Below are positions 25,880-34,287 of a DNA stretch of 64,000 bases, one piece after another. Location of the stretch: NCBI RefSeq assembly GCF_001646865.1, contig NZ_LRRB01000179.1, forward strand, positions 1 to 64,000, written 5' to 3'. Origin of the DNA: Aldersonia kunmingensis (GTDB taxonomy: Bacteria > Actinomycetota > Actinomycetes > Mycobacteriales > Mycobacteriaceae). The position numbers were made by a program, and so were the translations under genes. Position 1 is the first letter of the stretch, and each line of letters starts with the position of its first letter. A model generated the notes under the pieces. It ran no database searches. It was not told where the DNA came from and saw nothing but the letters and a program-made list of their open reading frames with translations.

Positions 25880-27628
25880 ATGAGCAGCACTGCGCGAGTC
25901 CGAACCGAGTCCGGTTCCGCGCAACCGCTGTTCGCTCTCTACAGCCTGGCGCTCGCCGCGGTGGTGTTCGGCCCGCTCTTCGGCCCGGGCTGCCTCCTGC
26001 TCCGGGATGCGGTGAGCACGCCGCGGTCCTTCCTGACGGATTCGGCACTCGGCCTCGGCGATGCCGCGCCTCGCGCAGTGCCGCAGGACGCGCTACTGGC
26101 CGTGCTGTCTCCCGTCTTCGGCGGCTGCCTCGTGGTGAAGGTGATCCTGCTCGCTGCGCTGTGGCTGGCCGGTTGGGGCGCAGCGCGGATGGTCCGCATC
26201 GTGCTGCCGTCGCTCGGTGTCGGTGCCGCGCTCGTGGCCGCGACTGCGGCAAGCTGGAATCCGTATGTCGCCGAACGCCTCCTGCAAGGGCATTGGAGCC
26301 TGCTGGTCGGCTACGCCGCGCTGCCGTGGACGGTTTCTGCCGCGGTGCGCCTGCGGCAGGGCTCGGGATGGCCCGCGTGGTCCGCACTCGCGGTGTGTCT
26401 GGCCGCCGCCGCACTGACCCCGACAGGCGCTCTGCTCGCCGGGCTGGTCGCTGTCGTCACGGTCGGGGTGCGCCGGATTCCCGCGGCGCTGACGCTTACC
26501 GTGCTCGTTTCGGCACCGTGGCTGGTCGCCACCGCGCTCTCCGGCGCCGGTACCGAATCGGATCCAGCGGGTGTGACAGCCTTCGCCGCCCGCGCCGAGC
26601 CGGGCCTTGGCACCATCGGCAGCGTCGCGGGCCTTGGCGGCATCTGGAATGCGGACGCCGTTCCCGGCAGTCGCACCGGCTACTTCGCGCTTGCCGGGAC
26701 CATCGTGCTGCTCGTGCTCGTCGCACTCGGCGCGCCCGCGTTGTGGCGTCGCCGTACGAATCCGGTGATTGCCGCCCTCGCCGTACTCGCCGTCGGTGCG
26801 GTGGCGTTCGCCGCGGTGGCCGCAACGCCCGCCGGGCTCGACACCATGCGTTGGGGCGTCGACCATGTGCCCGGCTGGGGGCTGGCCCGCGACACACAGA
26901 AGTGGATCGCGCTGGCGATGCCCGGCTATGTCCTCGCAGCCGCGGCCGGATGCGCGTGGCTGACCCGTCGCGCCGGCAATGCGGTCGTGCCCGCGCTGGT
27001 GTCGATCCTGCTGTTGATTGCGGTGCTGCCGGACCTGGCCTGGGGAGTAAGCGGGGCGATGCGCCCGGTGCACTACCCTGCCTCGTGGCAAACCGTGGCC
27101 GCGGCAGTGAACTCCGCCGATGACGACACCGATGTGGCTGTGCTGCCGGGGGGTATGTTCCGGATCTTCCCGTGGGCCGGTGACGCGCCGGTGCTCGACC
27201 CTGCGCCGCGAATGCTGCCCCGCGATGTGTTGCAGACCGGTGTTCTGCCGGTTCGCGGGGTAGCGGTGGCCGGCGAAGGCAATCGGGCCGCCGAGGCGGA
27301 GGCGGCGTTGCTGGACGGAGCTGCACCGGAACGGCTGGGCGAGCTAGGAGTTGGCTGGGTGCTCGTCGAGCGGACCTCTCCCGGCCCGCTGGGGGATTCC
27401 GCGCGCACCCTGGCACAACTCGAGCGCGTGCACATCGACGATGAACTTGCGCTGTACCGAGTACCGGACGCGAGCGGCGAACCCGCGGACAACCGCTGGG
27501 TCGCGGCGCTGGCCCACCTGCTGTGGGTGGCGACGCTAGCCGGTGGCGTCGCGGCGCTAGCCTGCGGCGCGCTCGGTGGCGCGCTCGGTGTCGTGCTCGG
27601 CGTGGTCCGCCGTACCGATAAGGCCTGA
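25880..27628 (+). CDS. Polytopic membrane protein, GT-C-like (Rv0226c homologue)
   Basis: A 582-residue membrane protein with about a dozen helices, corresponding in place and length to Rv0226c (about 576 aa). The N-terminal part (SFLTDSALGLGDAAPRAVPQDALLA then WNPYVAERLLQGHWSLLVGYAALPW) resembles GT-C glycosyltransferases such as AftD. A soluble extracytoplasmic segment follows around residues 400-530 (DVAVLPGGMFRIFPWAGDAPVLD), then a last helix pair. I infer a polyprenyl-linked sugar transferase or a partner of one, but no reaction is proven. ATG 25880 is divergent from the flippase gene by only 44 bases. The 3' end overlaps the glycosyltransferase gene on the other strand by 72 bases. Confidence 0.78.
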   Translation: MSSTARVRTESGSAQPLFALYSLALAAVVFGPLFGPGCLLLRDAVSTPRSFLTDSALGLGDAAPRAVPQDALLAVLSPVFGGCLVVKVILLAALWLAGWGAARMVRIVLPSLGVGAALVAATAASWNPYVAERLLQGHWSLLVGYAALPWTVSAAVRLRQGSGWPAWSALAVCLAAAALTPTGALLAGLVAVVTVGVRRIPAALTLTVLVSAPWLVATALSGAGTESDPAGVTAFAARAEPGLGTIGSVAGLGGIWNADAVPGSRTGYFALAGTIVLLVLVALGAPALWRRRTNPVIAALAVLAVGAVAFAAVAATPAGLDTMRWGVDHVPGWGLARDTQKWIALAMPGYVLAAAAGCAWLTRRAGNAVVPALVSILLLIAVLPDLAWGVSGAMRPVHYPASWQTVAAAVNSADDDTDVAVLPGGMFRIFPWAGDAPVLDPAPRMLPRDVLQTGVLPVRGVAVAGEGNRAAEAEAALLDGAAPERLGELGVGWVLVERTSPGPLGDSARTLAQLERVHIDDELALYRVPDASGEPADNRWVAALAHLLWVATLAGGVAALACGALGGALGVVLGVVRRTDKA

Positions 27629-28768
27629 GATGAACCGGCCGCTCACCGAAGCCGTGAGCACCTCGCGCACGCCGTCCCCGCACTGCTCCCACGAGAACTC
27701 ATGCGAGCGCACCCGCGCCTTCTCGCCGAGCTGCACGCGCAATTTCGGATCGGCGAGCAGTTCGCCGACCGCCTCGGTCAGCCCCGCCGAATCGTCGACG
27801 AGCAGACCGGTCACCCCGTCGATGACGGAATCGGTGAGCCCGCGCGAACTGCGGTAGCCGACCGTCGGCACGCCGTGCTGGGCGGCCTCGATCACCGCGA
27901 GTCCCCAGCCCTCCTTGCGCGAGGGCAATGCGTGCACCCAGGCGCGGGATAGCAGTTCGTGCTTGCGGTCCTCGGACACGTGCCCGTGGAAGGTGACGTC
28001 ACGTTCGATACCGAGTTCGCGGGCGCGCTCGGCGAGGTTGTCGGCCCACCATCCGCCGCCAACAACGTCGAGGTGCAGGCCCGGATGGTCGGCGCGCAGC
28101 CGCGCGACCGCGTCGAGCGCGTCTTCAATCTGCTTGTGCGGCACCAGCCGTGAGAGCACGACGATGCTCGGGTGCGATGTGCGCGCCTCGGGCACACCGG
28201 CGGTGACATAGGCAGGCACAGGCTCGGCCCCGTTGCGCACGACCGCGATCCGGTCCCGGTCGACACCGAGCGCGGCAAGATCCTCGGCCGAGGGCAGCGA
28301 CACGGTGAGGTACTGATTGCGCCGGTGCACGCGCGGGGACAGCACCGACTCCAGCCACCAACCGAGCTTGCCGACGAGCCGCCCGGCAACCGGCCACTGT
28401 TCGCGGTGGCCGTGGTGCACCAGCACGGTGACCGGCGCGCCCGCGGCGACCGTCGCGAAGAAGGGGATGCCGTTCTGGGTGTCGATGACGGCGTCGGGGC
28501 GCACACCACGAAGCGGGCCAAGCCCGATCCGGCCGAGCGTGATCGCTGCGAGCGCGGCTGGGTAGACGGAGAACCGGCCCCCGCCGCGGCTGATTCGCAC
28601 GCCGTCGACGATCTCGCGGCGCGGCGCCCCCGGATATCCGGCGGTACGCAGCGTGACCCGAACCCCTGCCGCGGCCAGATGCGCACCAACTTGTTGCAGG
28701 TACCGCTCGCTGCCGCCGCCCTGAGGATGCCCGGTGTCGCGCCAGCACAAGAGCAGCACTTCGCGCAC
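27557..28768 (-). CDS. GT4-family glycosyltransferase (Rv0225 homologue)
   Basis: A 403-residue GT-B glycosyltransferase. The N-terminal Rossmann domain begins LLLCWRDTGHPQGGGSERYLQQVGAHL, with the glycine-rich acceptor loop. The C-terminal domain begins at IVVLSRLVPHKQIEDALDAV and carries the GT4 donor motif E-x7-E in KEGWGLAVIEAAQHG. It is cytoplasmic or membrane-peripheral and transfers a sugar from a nucleotide donor. The start is GTG 28768; longer frames would overlap the divergent methyltransferase gene. It has the same neighbours as Rv0225, so a role in the envelope glycans of this locus is likely. Donor and acceptor are unknown. Confidence 0.88.
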   Translation of the reverse strand: MREVLLLCWRDTGHPQGGGSERYLQQVGAHLAAAGVRVTLRTAGYPGAPRREIVDGVRISRGGGRFSVYPAALAAITLGRIGLGPLRGVRPDAVIDTQNGIPFFATVAAGAPVTVLVHHGHREQWPVAGRLVGKLGWWLESVLSPRVHRRNQYLTVSLPSAEDLAALGVDRDRIAVVRNGAEPVPAYVTAGVPEARTSHPSIVVLSRLVPHKQIEDALDAVARLRADHPGLHLDVVGGGWWADNLAERARELGIERDVTFHGHVSEDRKHELLSRAWVHALPSRKEGWGLAVIEAAQHGVPTVGYRSSRGLTDSVIDGVTGLLVDDSAGLTEAVGELLADPKLRVQLGEKARVRSHEFSWEQCGDGVREVLTASVSGRFISGLIGTADHAEHDTERATERAAG

Positions 28769-28875
28769 GACGGGCCTCTTTCGGATCTGATGAAACGTTC
28801 GGCCCAGGGTAGCTACTACTCGCAGGTACGCGGCAAGGACATGCCCTTTTCTGCCGATCGCTAGGGTGTCATGCC

Positions 28876-29697
28876 GTGCCTTTGCGATTTGGTCGCTCCG
28901 CAGGCTCCGCGCCTGCGACAAGCGTCACTGCTCGATTCCGGCGCCGCGCGACGCTGGGACGCTCGGTGCGGCTGCTGCGTACCTTCCCGCACGAGCAGAC
29001 CGATCCGGCACTGTTCTACGGCTCGCTGGCCACCGACACGGCAGCCATGATCGGCGACCTGTACGCCGCCGCGACCGGGCGCGACCTGACCGGTACCACT
29101 GTGCTGGATGTCGGCGGCGGGCCCGGCTACTTTGCGGACGAGTTCGCCGCGCGCGGCGCCCGGTATGTGCCGGTCGAGCCGGATGCCGGCGAAATGCATG
29201 CCGCCGGACTCGCCGTGCCCGGTTCGATCCGCGGTTCAGGCACCGCGCTGCCCTTCCGAAACGACGCGGTTGACGTGTGCTTCTCCTCCAATGTCGCCGA
29301 ACACGTCGCCGATCCCTGGGATATGGCCTCGGAGATGCTTCGCGTGACCCGCCCTGGTGGGTTGATGGTGCTGTCCTACACCGTGTGGCTCGGGCCGTTC
29401 GGCGGGCACGAGACAGGCCCGTGGCACTACCTGGGCGGTGAGCGTGCTGCCCGGCGCTACCGGCGCAAGCACGGACGTGAGCCGAAGAATCGATTCGGGG
29501 AGTCACTGTTCCCGATCCGGGCCGGTGACGGCCTGCTCTGGGCGCGCGCCGTTTCGAAGGATCCCGGGGTTACGGCCGAACTGCTCGCCTCCTTCCCTCG
29601 CTACCACCCGCGCTGGGCGTGGTGGATCACGGCCATCCCGGGCCTGCGCGAGGTTGGGGTCAGCAATCTGGTGTTGGTGCTCCGCCGCACAGCCTGA
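28876..29697 (+). CDS. SAM-dependent methyltransferase (Rv0224c homologue)
   Basis: A 273-residue class I methyltransferase. Motif I is TVLDVGGGPGYFADEFA, the acidic residue for ribose binding is in YVPVEPD, and motif IV/V is FRNDAVDVCFSSNVAEHVADPWDMASEMLRVTRPGGLMVLSY. The start is GTG 28876. The first 25 codons contain copy 2 of the dispersed repeat, so they may be a recent extension; the next segment (RRATLGRSVRLLRTFPHEQTDPALFYG) is the conserved N-terminus. It is divergent from the GT4 gene and probably modifies the same glycan or lipid. Confidence 0.86.
   Translation: MPLRFGRSAGSAPATSVTARFRRRATLGRSVRLLRTFPHEQTDPALFYGSLATDTAAMIGDLYAAATGRDLTGTTVLDVGGGPGYFADEFAARGARYVPVEPDAGEMHAAGLAVPGSIRGSGTALPFRNDAVDVCFSSNVAEHVADPWDMASEMLRVTRPGGLMVLSYTVWLGPFGGHETGPWHYLGGERAARRYRRKHGREPKNRFGESLFPIRAGDGLLWARAVSKDPGVTAELLASFPRYHPRWAWWITAIPGLREVGVSNLVLVLRRTA
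28894..28910 (+). repeat. Dispersed 17-base repeat, copy 2
   Basis: CGCTCCGCAGGCTCCGC, identical to copies at 9958 and 54798. It lies inside the first codons of the methyltransferase frame, where it encodes the low-complexity run RSAGSA. Confidence 0.7.
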
Positions 29698-29839
29698 GCC
29701 GTGACCGACAGACTCGAACGATGGCCTCGCTTCTCCGTAGCGGGGGATTGACACCCGCGGCGCTCCATTGGCGCGGTTCGCTCGTCGGCTCGCGCGGCGC
29801 GTGAGGCGGCCGAGCCGGTCGCGTAGCAAAATCAGGGGC

Positions 29840-30736
29840 ATGACGGCGCTTGCGATCGATATCGGTGCCAGCAAGATCGTCGCGTGCCACGTCGGTCCGG
29901 ACGGCACGACAGGCGAAGCGCGATCCGTTCGAACGCCGACCTCGGGCGTATGGCAGGCCTGCGTCACGCTCCTGGAGTCGCTGGGGCGCGGTGAACAGAC
30001 CGAGGCGCTCGGCATATCCGTTCCAGGCCCGCTTGATGACGGCATCGCGGCGCCGATCAACATCCCGGAGTGGGCGGACGGCTTCGCTGTCGACAAGGCA
30101 GCTCGCGACCAGTTCCCGGCGGCCCGGATCGAACTGGCGATGGACGGCCAGTGCGCGGCGCTCGGCGAGTACGCGTTCGGTTCGGCGCGTGGGACCACCG
30201 ACCTGCTCGGGGTCGTCGTGTCCTCCGGCGTCGGCGGCGGGATAGTTCGCCATGGCCGGGTGGTGCTTGGCCGCACCGGCAATGCCGGCCACATCGGCCA
30301 CATCCCGGTCCCGGGCGGTACCGAAGCCTGCGCCTGCGGTGGCATCGGCTGTCTGGAGACCGTGGCGAGCGGTCCGGCGGCAGTGCGGTGGGCCCAGGCC
30401 CAGGGCTGGCCCGGTACGTCCGGAGCGGAACTCGCCGGCGCCGCACAAGCGGGCGACGAGTACGCGATCGCCGCCCTGGACCGGGCCGGAACGGCGTTGG
30501 GCACCGTTCTGGCCGGGGCGGCAGCGCTACTCGACGTCGACCTCGTGACGATCGGCGGCGGCTTCGCCCAATCCGGACCGCCGCTATGGGAACCGCTGCA
30601 GGCCGCGCTCGCCCGGCACAGCGGCCTGCGATATCTGTCCGGCGTGGCCGTCCTGCCCGGGCAACTGGGTGCCCGGGCGAGCCTCGCGGGCGCGGTGGCG
30701 CTGGTCGACGACGGTTACCGGCCCTGGCCGAATTGA
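29840..30736 (+). CDS. ROK-family sugar kinase or regulator
   Basis: A 298-residue ROK protein without a DNA-binding domain, so a kinase is more likely than a repressor. The phosphate-1 loop is LAIDIGASKIVA and the adenosine loop is SSGVGGGIVRHGRVV. The zinc site is present in full (HIGHIPV followed by CACGGIGCLE). The catalytic Asp is expected in ISVPGPLDDG to AMDGQCAA. It would phosphorylate a hexose or N-acetyl-hexosamine in the cytoplasm. ATG 29840 has AGGGGC upstream. It appears monocistronic: 142 bases separate it from the methyltransferase gene and 134 from the next gene. Confidence 0.87.
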   Translation: MTALAIDIGASKIVACHVGPDGTTGEARSVRTPTSGVWQACVTLLESLGRGEQTEALGISVPGPLDDGIAAPINIPEWADGFAVDKAARDQFPAARIELAMDGQCAALGEYAFGSARGTTDLLGVVVSSGVGGGIVRHGRVVLGRTGNAGHIGHIPVPGGTEACACGGIGCLETVASGPAAVRWAQAQGWPGTSGAELAGAAQAGDEYAIAALDRAGTALGTVLAGAAALLDVDLVTIGGGFAQSGPPLWEPLQAALARHSGLRYLSGVAVLPGQLGARASLAGAVALVDDGYRPWPN

Positions 30737-30814
30737 AACGCGTTCGCATGCGCCCTCCGGGCCGACTCGTGCAAGCTGGGCTTGCGTACACCCTTCCTCA
30801 GCTCCGGCGTTTTC

Positions 30815-30828
30815 TGTAACGTGTTCTA
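30815..30828. promoter_or_regulatory. KstR-type operator before the aldehyde dehydrogenase
   Basis: T-GT-AAC-GT-GTT-CT-A (30815-30828) fits the published KstR consensus TnnAACnnGTTnnA at every fixed position on both strands. It lies 43 bases before the start of the aldehyde dehydrogenase gene. As I recall, its M. tuberculosis counterpart Rv0223c belongs to the KstR cholesterol regulon. Confidence 0.8.
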
Positions 30829-30870
30829 CATTGTGACCACGCCACCGACGCCGTTCACGAAAGAGGAGAT

Positions 30871-32319
30871 ATGAAGGATTTCGACAAGCTCTACATCGGC
30901 GGTCAGTGGGTCGCACCATCGACCGACGAGACGCTCGACGTGTACTCCCCGGCAACGGGTGAGCGCGTCGGCCGAGTGCCGGTCGCCGGCCCCGCCGACA
31001 TCGACGCCGCGGTGGCCGCCGCCCGCACTGCGTTCGAGTCCGGCCCGTGGTCGCAGACCACCCCGCAGCAGCGCGCCGAGATCATCGGCAAGGCAGCGAA
31101 GCTCATCGAGGAGCGCGCGGAGGAGATCGTTTCGACGCTGAGCGCCGAAATGGGCGCACCGGCGCCGGCCGCCGCCATGATGCAGCACACCCCGACGCTG
31201 GCAGCGCTGAACTACTTTGCCGGACTTGCGGATTCGTTCCCGTGGGAAGAGAAGCGCATCGGCGCCTTTGGCGAGTCGGTGGTCCTGCGTGAGCCGGTCG
31301 GCGTCGTCGGCGCGGTCATCGCGTGGAACGTGCCGCTGTTCCTGATGGCGAACAAGCTCGGTCCTGCGCTGCTCGCCGGTTGTACCGTCGTGATCAAGCC
31401 CGCCCCGGAAACCCCGCTTACCTGCAACGTCGTTGCCGACCTCTTCGCCGAGGCCGGCCTGCCCGAGGGCGTGCTCTCGGTCCTCCCCGGTGGCGCCGAG
31501 ACCGGCGAGTACCTCGTGTCGCACCCCGATGTCGACAAGGTGACCTTCACCGGCAGCACCCCGGTCGGCCGCAAGATCGGCGAGATCGCCGCGAGCCAGT
31601 TCAAGCGCTGCTCGCTCGAGCTCGGCGGCAAGTCCGCCGCGATCCTCCTCGAGGACATGGACATCGCCTCCACCATGCCGATGCTGGTGATGTCCGGGAT
31701 CATGAACACCGGTCAGGCCTGCGTCGGCCAGACCCGTGTCCTCGCGCCGCGTTCGCGCTACGACGAGATCCTCGAGGCCATGGTCGCCACCCTCGGTTTC
31801 ATGCCCGTGGGCATGCCGGACGACCCGAATGCGCAGCTCGGCCCGCTGATCACCGAGAAGCAGCGCGATCGTGTCGAGGGCTACATCGCCAAGGGCATCG
31901 AGGAAGGTGCGCGCCTGGTTGTCGGCGGCGGCCGCCCCGAGGGCCTGGATACCGGCTGGTTCGTCGAGCCGACGATCTTCGCCGATGTGGACAACTCGAT
32001 GACCATCGCGCGGGAGGAAATCTTCGGCCCGGTCATCTGCGTGATTCCTTACGACTCGGTGGACGAGGCGATCAAGATCGCCAACGACTCCGACTACGGC
32101 CTCGCGGGCTCGGTGTACACCACCGACATCCCCAAGGGCATCGAGATCGCCAAGCAGATCCGCACCGGTACGTACGCGATCAACTGGTACGCCTTCGACC
32201 CCGGCTCGCCCTTCGGCGGCTACAAGCAGTCCGGTGTCGGCCGTGAGAACGGACCCGAAGGCGTCGAGTCGTTCTGCGAGACAAAGTCGGTGCTGATGCC
32301 GCTCGGTTACACCAGCTGA
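30871..32319 (+). CDS. NAD(P)-dependent aldehyde dehydrogenase (Rv0223c homologue)
   Basis: A 482-residue aldehyde dehydrogenase that oxidises an aldehyde to the acid. The catalytic Cys284 (GQACVGQTR), the general base Glu250 (SLELGGKSA), the oxyanion Asn153 (AWNVPL) and the coenzyme loop FTGSTPVGRKIGE are all present. An AAAGAGGAG ribosome binding site precedes ATG 30871. A KstR-type site lies in the promoter, so expression is expected to rise during sterol breakdown, and the substrate may be a sterol side-chain aldehyde. That substrate is inference. A strong hairpin follows the stop. Confidence 0.95.
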   Translation: MKDFDKLYIGGQWVAPSTDETLDVYSPATGERVGRVPVAGPADIDAAVAAARTAFESGPWSQTTPQQRAEIIGKAAKLIEERAEEIVSTLSAEMGAPAPAAAMMQHTPTLAALNYFAGLADSFPWEEKRIGAFGESVVLREPVGVVGAVIAWNVPLFLMANKLGPALLAGCTVVIKPAPETPLTCNVVADLFAEAGLPEGVLSVLPGGAETGEYLVSHPDVDKVTFTGSTPVGRKIGEIAASQFKRCSLELGGKSAAILLEDMDIASTMPMLVMSGIMNTGQACVGQTRVLAPRSRYDEILEAMVATLGFMPVGMPDDPNAQLGPLITEKQRDRVEGYIAKGIEEGARLVVGGGRPEGLDTGWFVEPTIFADVDNSMTIAREEIFGPVICVIPYDSVDEAIKIANDSDYGLAGSVYTTDIPKGIEIAKQIRTGTYAINWYAFDPGSPFGGYKQSGVGRENGPEGVESFCETKSVLMPLGYTS

Positions 32320-32337
32320 CTTCTTTCCCCCTCACCC

Positions 32338-32381
32338 GGTAACGCCGCGGTACCCACGCAATAGGGTGCCGCGGCGTTACC
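32338..32381 (+). terminator. Strong hairpin after aldehyde dehydrogenase
   Basis: Bases 32338-32355 pair with 32364-32381 (GGTAACGCCGCGG with CCGCGGCGTTACC at the base) around an 8-base loop, 18 pairs with one G-U. It starts 18 bases past the stop codon and ends only 8 bases before the next start codon. Confidence 0.85.
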
Positions 32382-32389
32382 GTCTGCGC

Positions 32390-33316
32390 ATGGCTGCCGA
32401 GGAAAGCACGATCACGGTGGTGCTGGCTTTCGCCGCGAATGCGGCGATCGCGTTGGCGAAAAGCGCAGCAGCGGCCATCACCGGTTCGGCATCGATGGTC
32501 GCCGAGGCGGCGCACTCATGGGCTGATACCGGCAACGAGGTGCTGTTGCTGATCGCCGACCGGAGATCGCGCATCGAGCCCAGCTCCGAGCACCCGCTCG
32601 GGTTCGGGCGCGAGGCCTACATCTGGTCGATGTTCGCCGCGCTCGGCCTCTTCGCGGTCGGTGCGGGCGTGTCCATCACGCACGGCGTTCAGGAACTGCT
32701 CGATCCCGAGCCGGCGAGTGATTTCGGGGTTGCCTACGCGGTGCTCGCGATTTCGGCTGTGCTGGAAGCGATCTCATTTCGGCAGGCCAGCGGGCAATTG
32801 CGCAAAGAGGCGTCGGCAATCGACCGGACGCTGCTCGAACACACATTCCATACCTCGGATCCCACAACGCGCGCAGTGTTCGCCGAAGACTTCGGCGCGC
32901 TCGTTGGACTGGCGATCGCCTTCGTCGGCGTCCTGCTGCACCAACTCACCGGATCACCGATTCCCGACGCGCTCGGCTCAATCGCGGTGGGCATTCTGCT
33001 CGGCGTCATCGCAATTATCCTGGTCGACCGCAACCGCCGCTTCCTCATCGGCGAGGACGCGCCAGCGCTGCGGGCGGGAATGCTGGAGCTGCTGCTCAAT
33101 CAACCGGAGGTAGAGCGCGTGACGTTCCTGCGGCTCGAGTACCTCGGGCCGCGCCGGGTGTATCTGACAGCGAATGTCGATCTCGTCGGTGACGCCGCAG
33201 AGTCGTCCGTCGCCGAGGCGCTGCGTGCGGTGAAGCTGCGTGTGCAGGAGAACCAGCACGTCGTCCTGGCCGTCCTCGGCCTGTCCACCCAGGAGGACGT
33301 CACCATCACCGAATAG
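32390..33316 (+). CDS. Cation diffusion facilitator transporter
   Basis: A 308-residue CDF-family protein that exports divalent metal (Zn, Fe, Mn or Co) in exchange for protons. Metal-site residues are visible in helix 2 (HSWADTGNE) and helix 5 (FAEDFGALVGL), where the usual Asp/His pairs sit. The N-terminal helix (TVVLAFAANAAIALAKSAAAAITGS) and four further helices lead to a C-terminal cytoplasmic domain (VERVTFLRLEYLGPRRVYLTANVDL). ATG 32390 directly follows the terminator hairpin and has no ribosome binding site, so it is probably read from a leaderless transcript. It shares no operon with its neighbours. Confidence 0.85.
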   Translation: MAAEESTITVVLAFAANAAIALAKSAAAAITGSASMVAEAAHSWADTGNEVLLLIADRRSRIEPSSEHPLGFGREAYIWSMFAALGLFAVGAGVSITHGVQELLDPEPASDFGVAYAVLAISAVLEAISFRQASGQLRKEASAIDRTLLEHTFHTSDPTTRAVFAEDFGALVGLAIAFVGVLLHQLTGSPIPDALGSIAVGILLGVIAIILVDRNRRFLIGEDAPALRAGMLELLLNQPEVERVTFLRLEYLGPRRVYLTANVDLVGDAAESSVAEALRAVKLRVQENQHVVLAVLGLSTQEDVTITE

Positions 33317-33417
33317 CCCCGGGCATTTCCGATCCGACTTCTCGAAATCGAGACCGCGCGGGGGTTTCTCCATAGACTTGCGGCGTCCGAGTCGACCGCT
33401 CGAAAACGGAGTGCGAT

Positions 33418-33858
33418 ATGCCCCGAACGCTGCAAGTTGACGACATCGGCCCCGTGGATGTGGCCGTAATTCTTTTCGAGGGAAACAATTTCACGGGCGA
33501 GGTAGCGCCCGCCCTGTTGGACCTGCAGCAATCCGGGATCGTGCACTACATCGACCTGGCCTTCGTCTCGAAGGGCGAAGACGGTTCGGTGGTGGGTATC
33601 GAGATCGAGGACTCACCGGTGAGCAGTGCGTTCGCCGGCCTCGCCGATGACAGCCTCGACCTGCTCAGCGCCGACGACCTCGCCGAGATCGGCGAAGGCC
33701 TCGACCCGAACTCGTCCGCACTGGTGATCGTGTGGGCGAACCTCTGGGTCACCAGGCTCGCCAAGGCCATCCGCGGCGCGAACGGCGAGGTGCTGTTCCA
33801 GGAGCGGATCCCGCGCGAGGTGGTTGAGGCGGCGGTCGCCGCGCTGAACAACGCCTAA
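33418..33858 (+). CDS. DUF6325-type protein
   Basis: A 146-residue acidic cytoplasmic protein. It has the pattern of the DUF6325/DUF1269-related group: GPVDVAVILFEGNNFTGEVAPALLDLQQSGIVHYIDLAFVSKGEDG, then an acidic low-complexity middle and a C-terminal NLWVTRLAKAIRGANGEVLFQERIPREVVEAAV. The family is widespread in actinobacteria and has no proven function. The start is ATG 33418 with no obvious ribosome binding site. It lies 101 bases after the CDF gene and is followed by a terminator-like hairpin. Confidence 0.78.
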   Translation: MPRTLQVDDIGPVDVAVILFEGNNFTGEVAPALLDLQQSGIVHYIDLAFVSKGEDGSVVGIEIEDSPVSSAFAGLADDSLDLLSADDLAEIGEGLDPNSSALVIVWANLWVTRLAKAIRGANGEVLFQERIPREVVEAAVAALNNA

Positions 33859-33873
33859 TCCGTCCCGGGTCGC

Positions 33874-33912
33874 TCGGGCCCCGCATCCGGTCATTCCAAC
33901 CCGGTGCGGGGC
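33874..33912 (+). terminator. Hairpin after the DUF6325 gene
   Basis: GGGCCCCGCA (33874-33883) pairs perfectly with TGCGGGGCCC (33903-33912), and CCGG/CCGG pair inside it. It lies between the DUF6325 stop and the FmdB start. Confidence 0.7.
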
Positions 33913-33929
33913 CCAGCTATCCTGCTGAA

Positions 33930-34160
33930 ATGCCTCGCTACGAGTACCGCTGCCGCTCCTGCGGCGATACGTTCGACCTCACCCGCCCGATGGCCGAGTC
34001 CTCCGACCCAGCCACTTGCCCGAGCGGGCACGACGACACCGTCAAGCTGCTGACCACGTTCAGCGTGGGCGGATCGAGCAACTCGGGTGCGACGCCGAAC
34101 GTTGTGCAGGCGCCGCCGATGGCCGGTGGGGGTTGCTGCGGTGGGGGCGGGTGCTGCTGA
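33930..34160 (+). CDS. FmdB-type zinc ribbon protein
   Basis: A 76-residue protein with the FmdB/CxxC-CxxC zinc ribbon at its N-terminus: YEYRCRSCGDTFDLTRPM, then CPSGH. In the second half-site the usual second Cys is replaced by a His-containing CPSGH, a change common in actinobacterial members. A flexible Gly/Ser/Pro linker leads to a cysteine-rich tail (GGCCGGGGCC) that ends the chain and could bind a second metal. Related proteins are putative regulators, but the function is not established. ATG 33930 lies 17 bases past a hairpin. Confidence 0.85.
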   Translation: MPRYEYRCRSCGDTFDLTRPMAESSDPATCPSGHDDTVKLLTTFSVGGSSNSGATPNVVQAPPMAGGGCCGGGGCC

Positions 34161-34219
34161 GCGTCGCGCTCGGCAGTTCGTAATCGAACGCGCCGCATTC
34201 CACCCGGACAAACAAAAAA

Positions 34220-34244
34220 GGAAGGCGAGCAATCGCTCCCTTCC
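34220..34244 (-). terminator. Minus-strand hairpin with a U-tract, no gene upstream
   Basis: Read on the minus strand, GGAAGG and GAGC arms (34235-34244 with 34220-34230) form a stem with one bulged base, immediately followed by TTTTTTG. This is the only classic U-tract terminator noticed in the window. No minus-strand gene precedes it, because helD at 34433 runs the other way. Confidence 0.5.
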
Positions 34245-34266
34245 ACCTTCAATCTATACCCGACCC

Positions 34267-34287
34267 GGGGCCTTGCGGCAAGGCCCC
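34267..34287 (+). terminator. Hairpin between fmdB and helD
   Basis: GGGGCCTT (34267-34274) pairs with AAGGCCCC (34280-34287) around a 5-base loop, followed by TTTC on the plus strand. It is the likely end of the fmdB transcript. Confidence 0.65.

Noticed and set aside
29698-29839. Possible tRNA or small gene between the methyltransferase and ROK kinase
   Set aside because: The interval contains short G+C hairpins but no cloverleaf, no conserved T-loop and no frame with a ribosome binding site.
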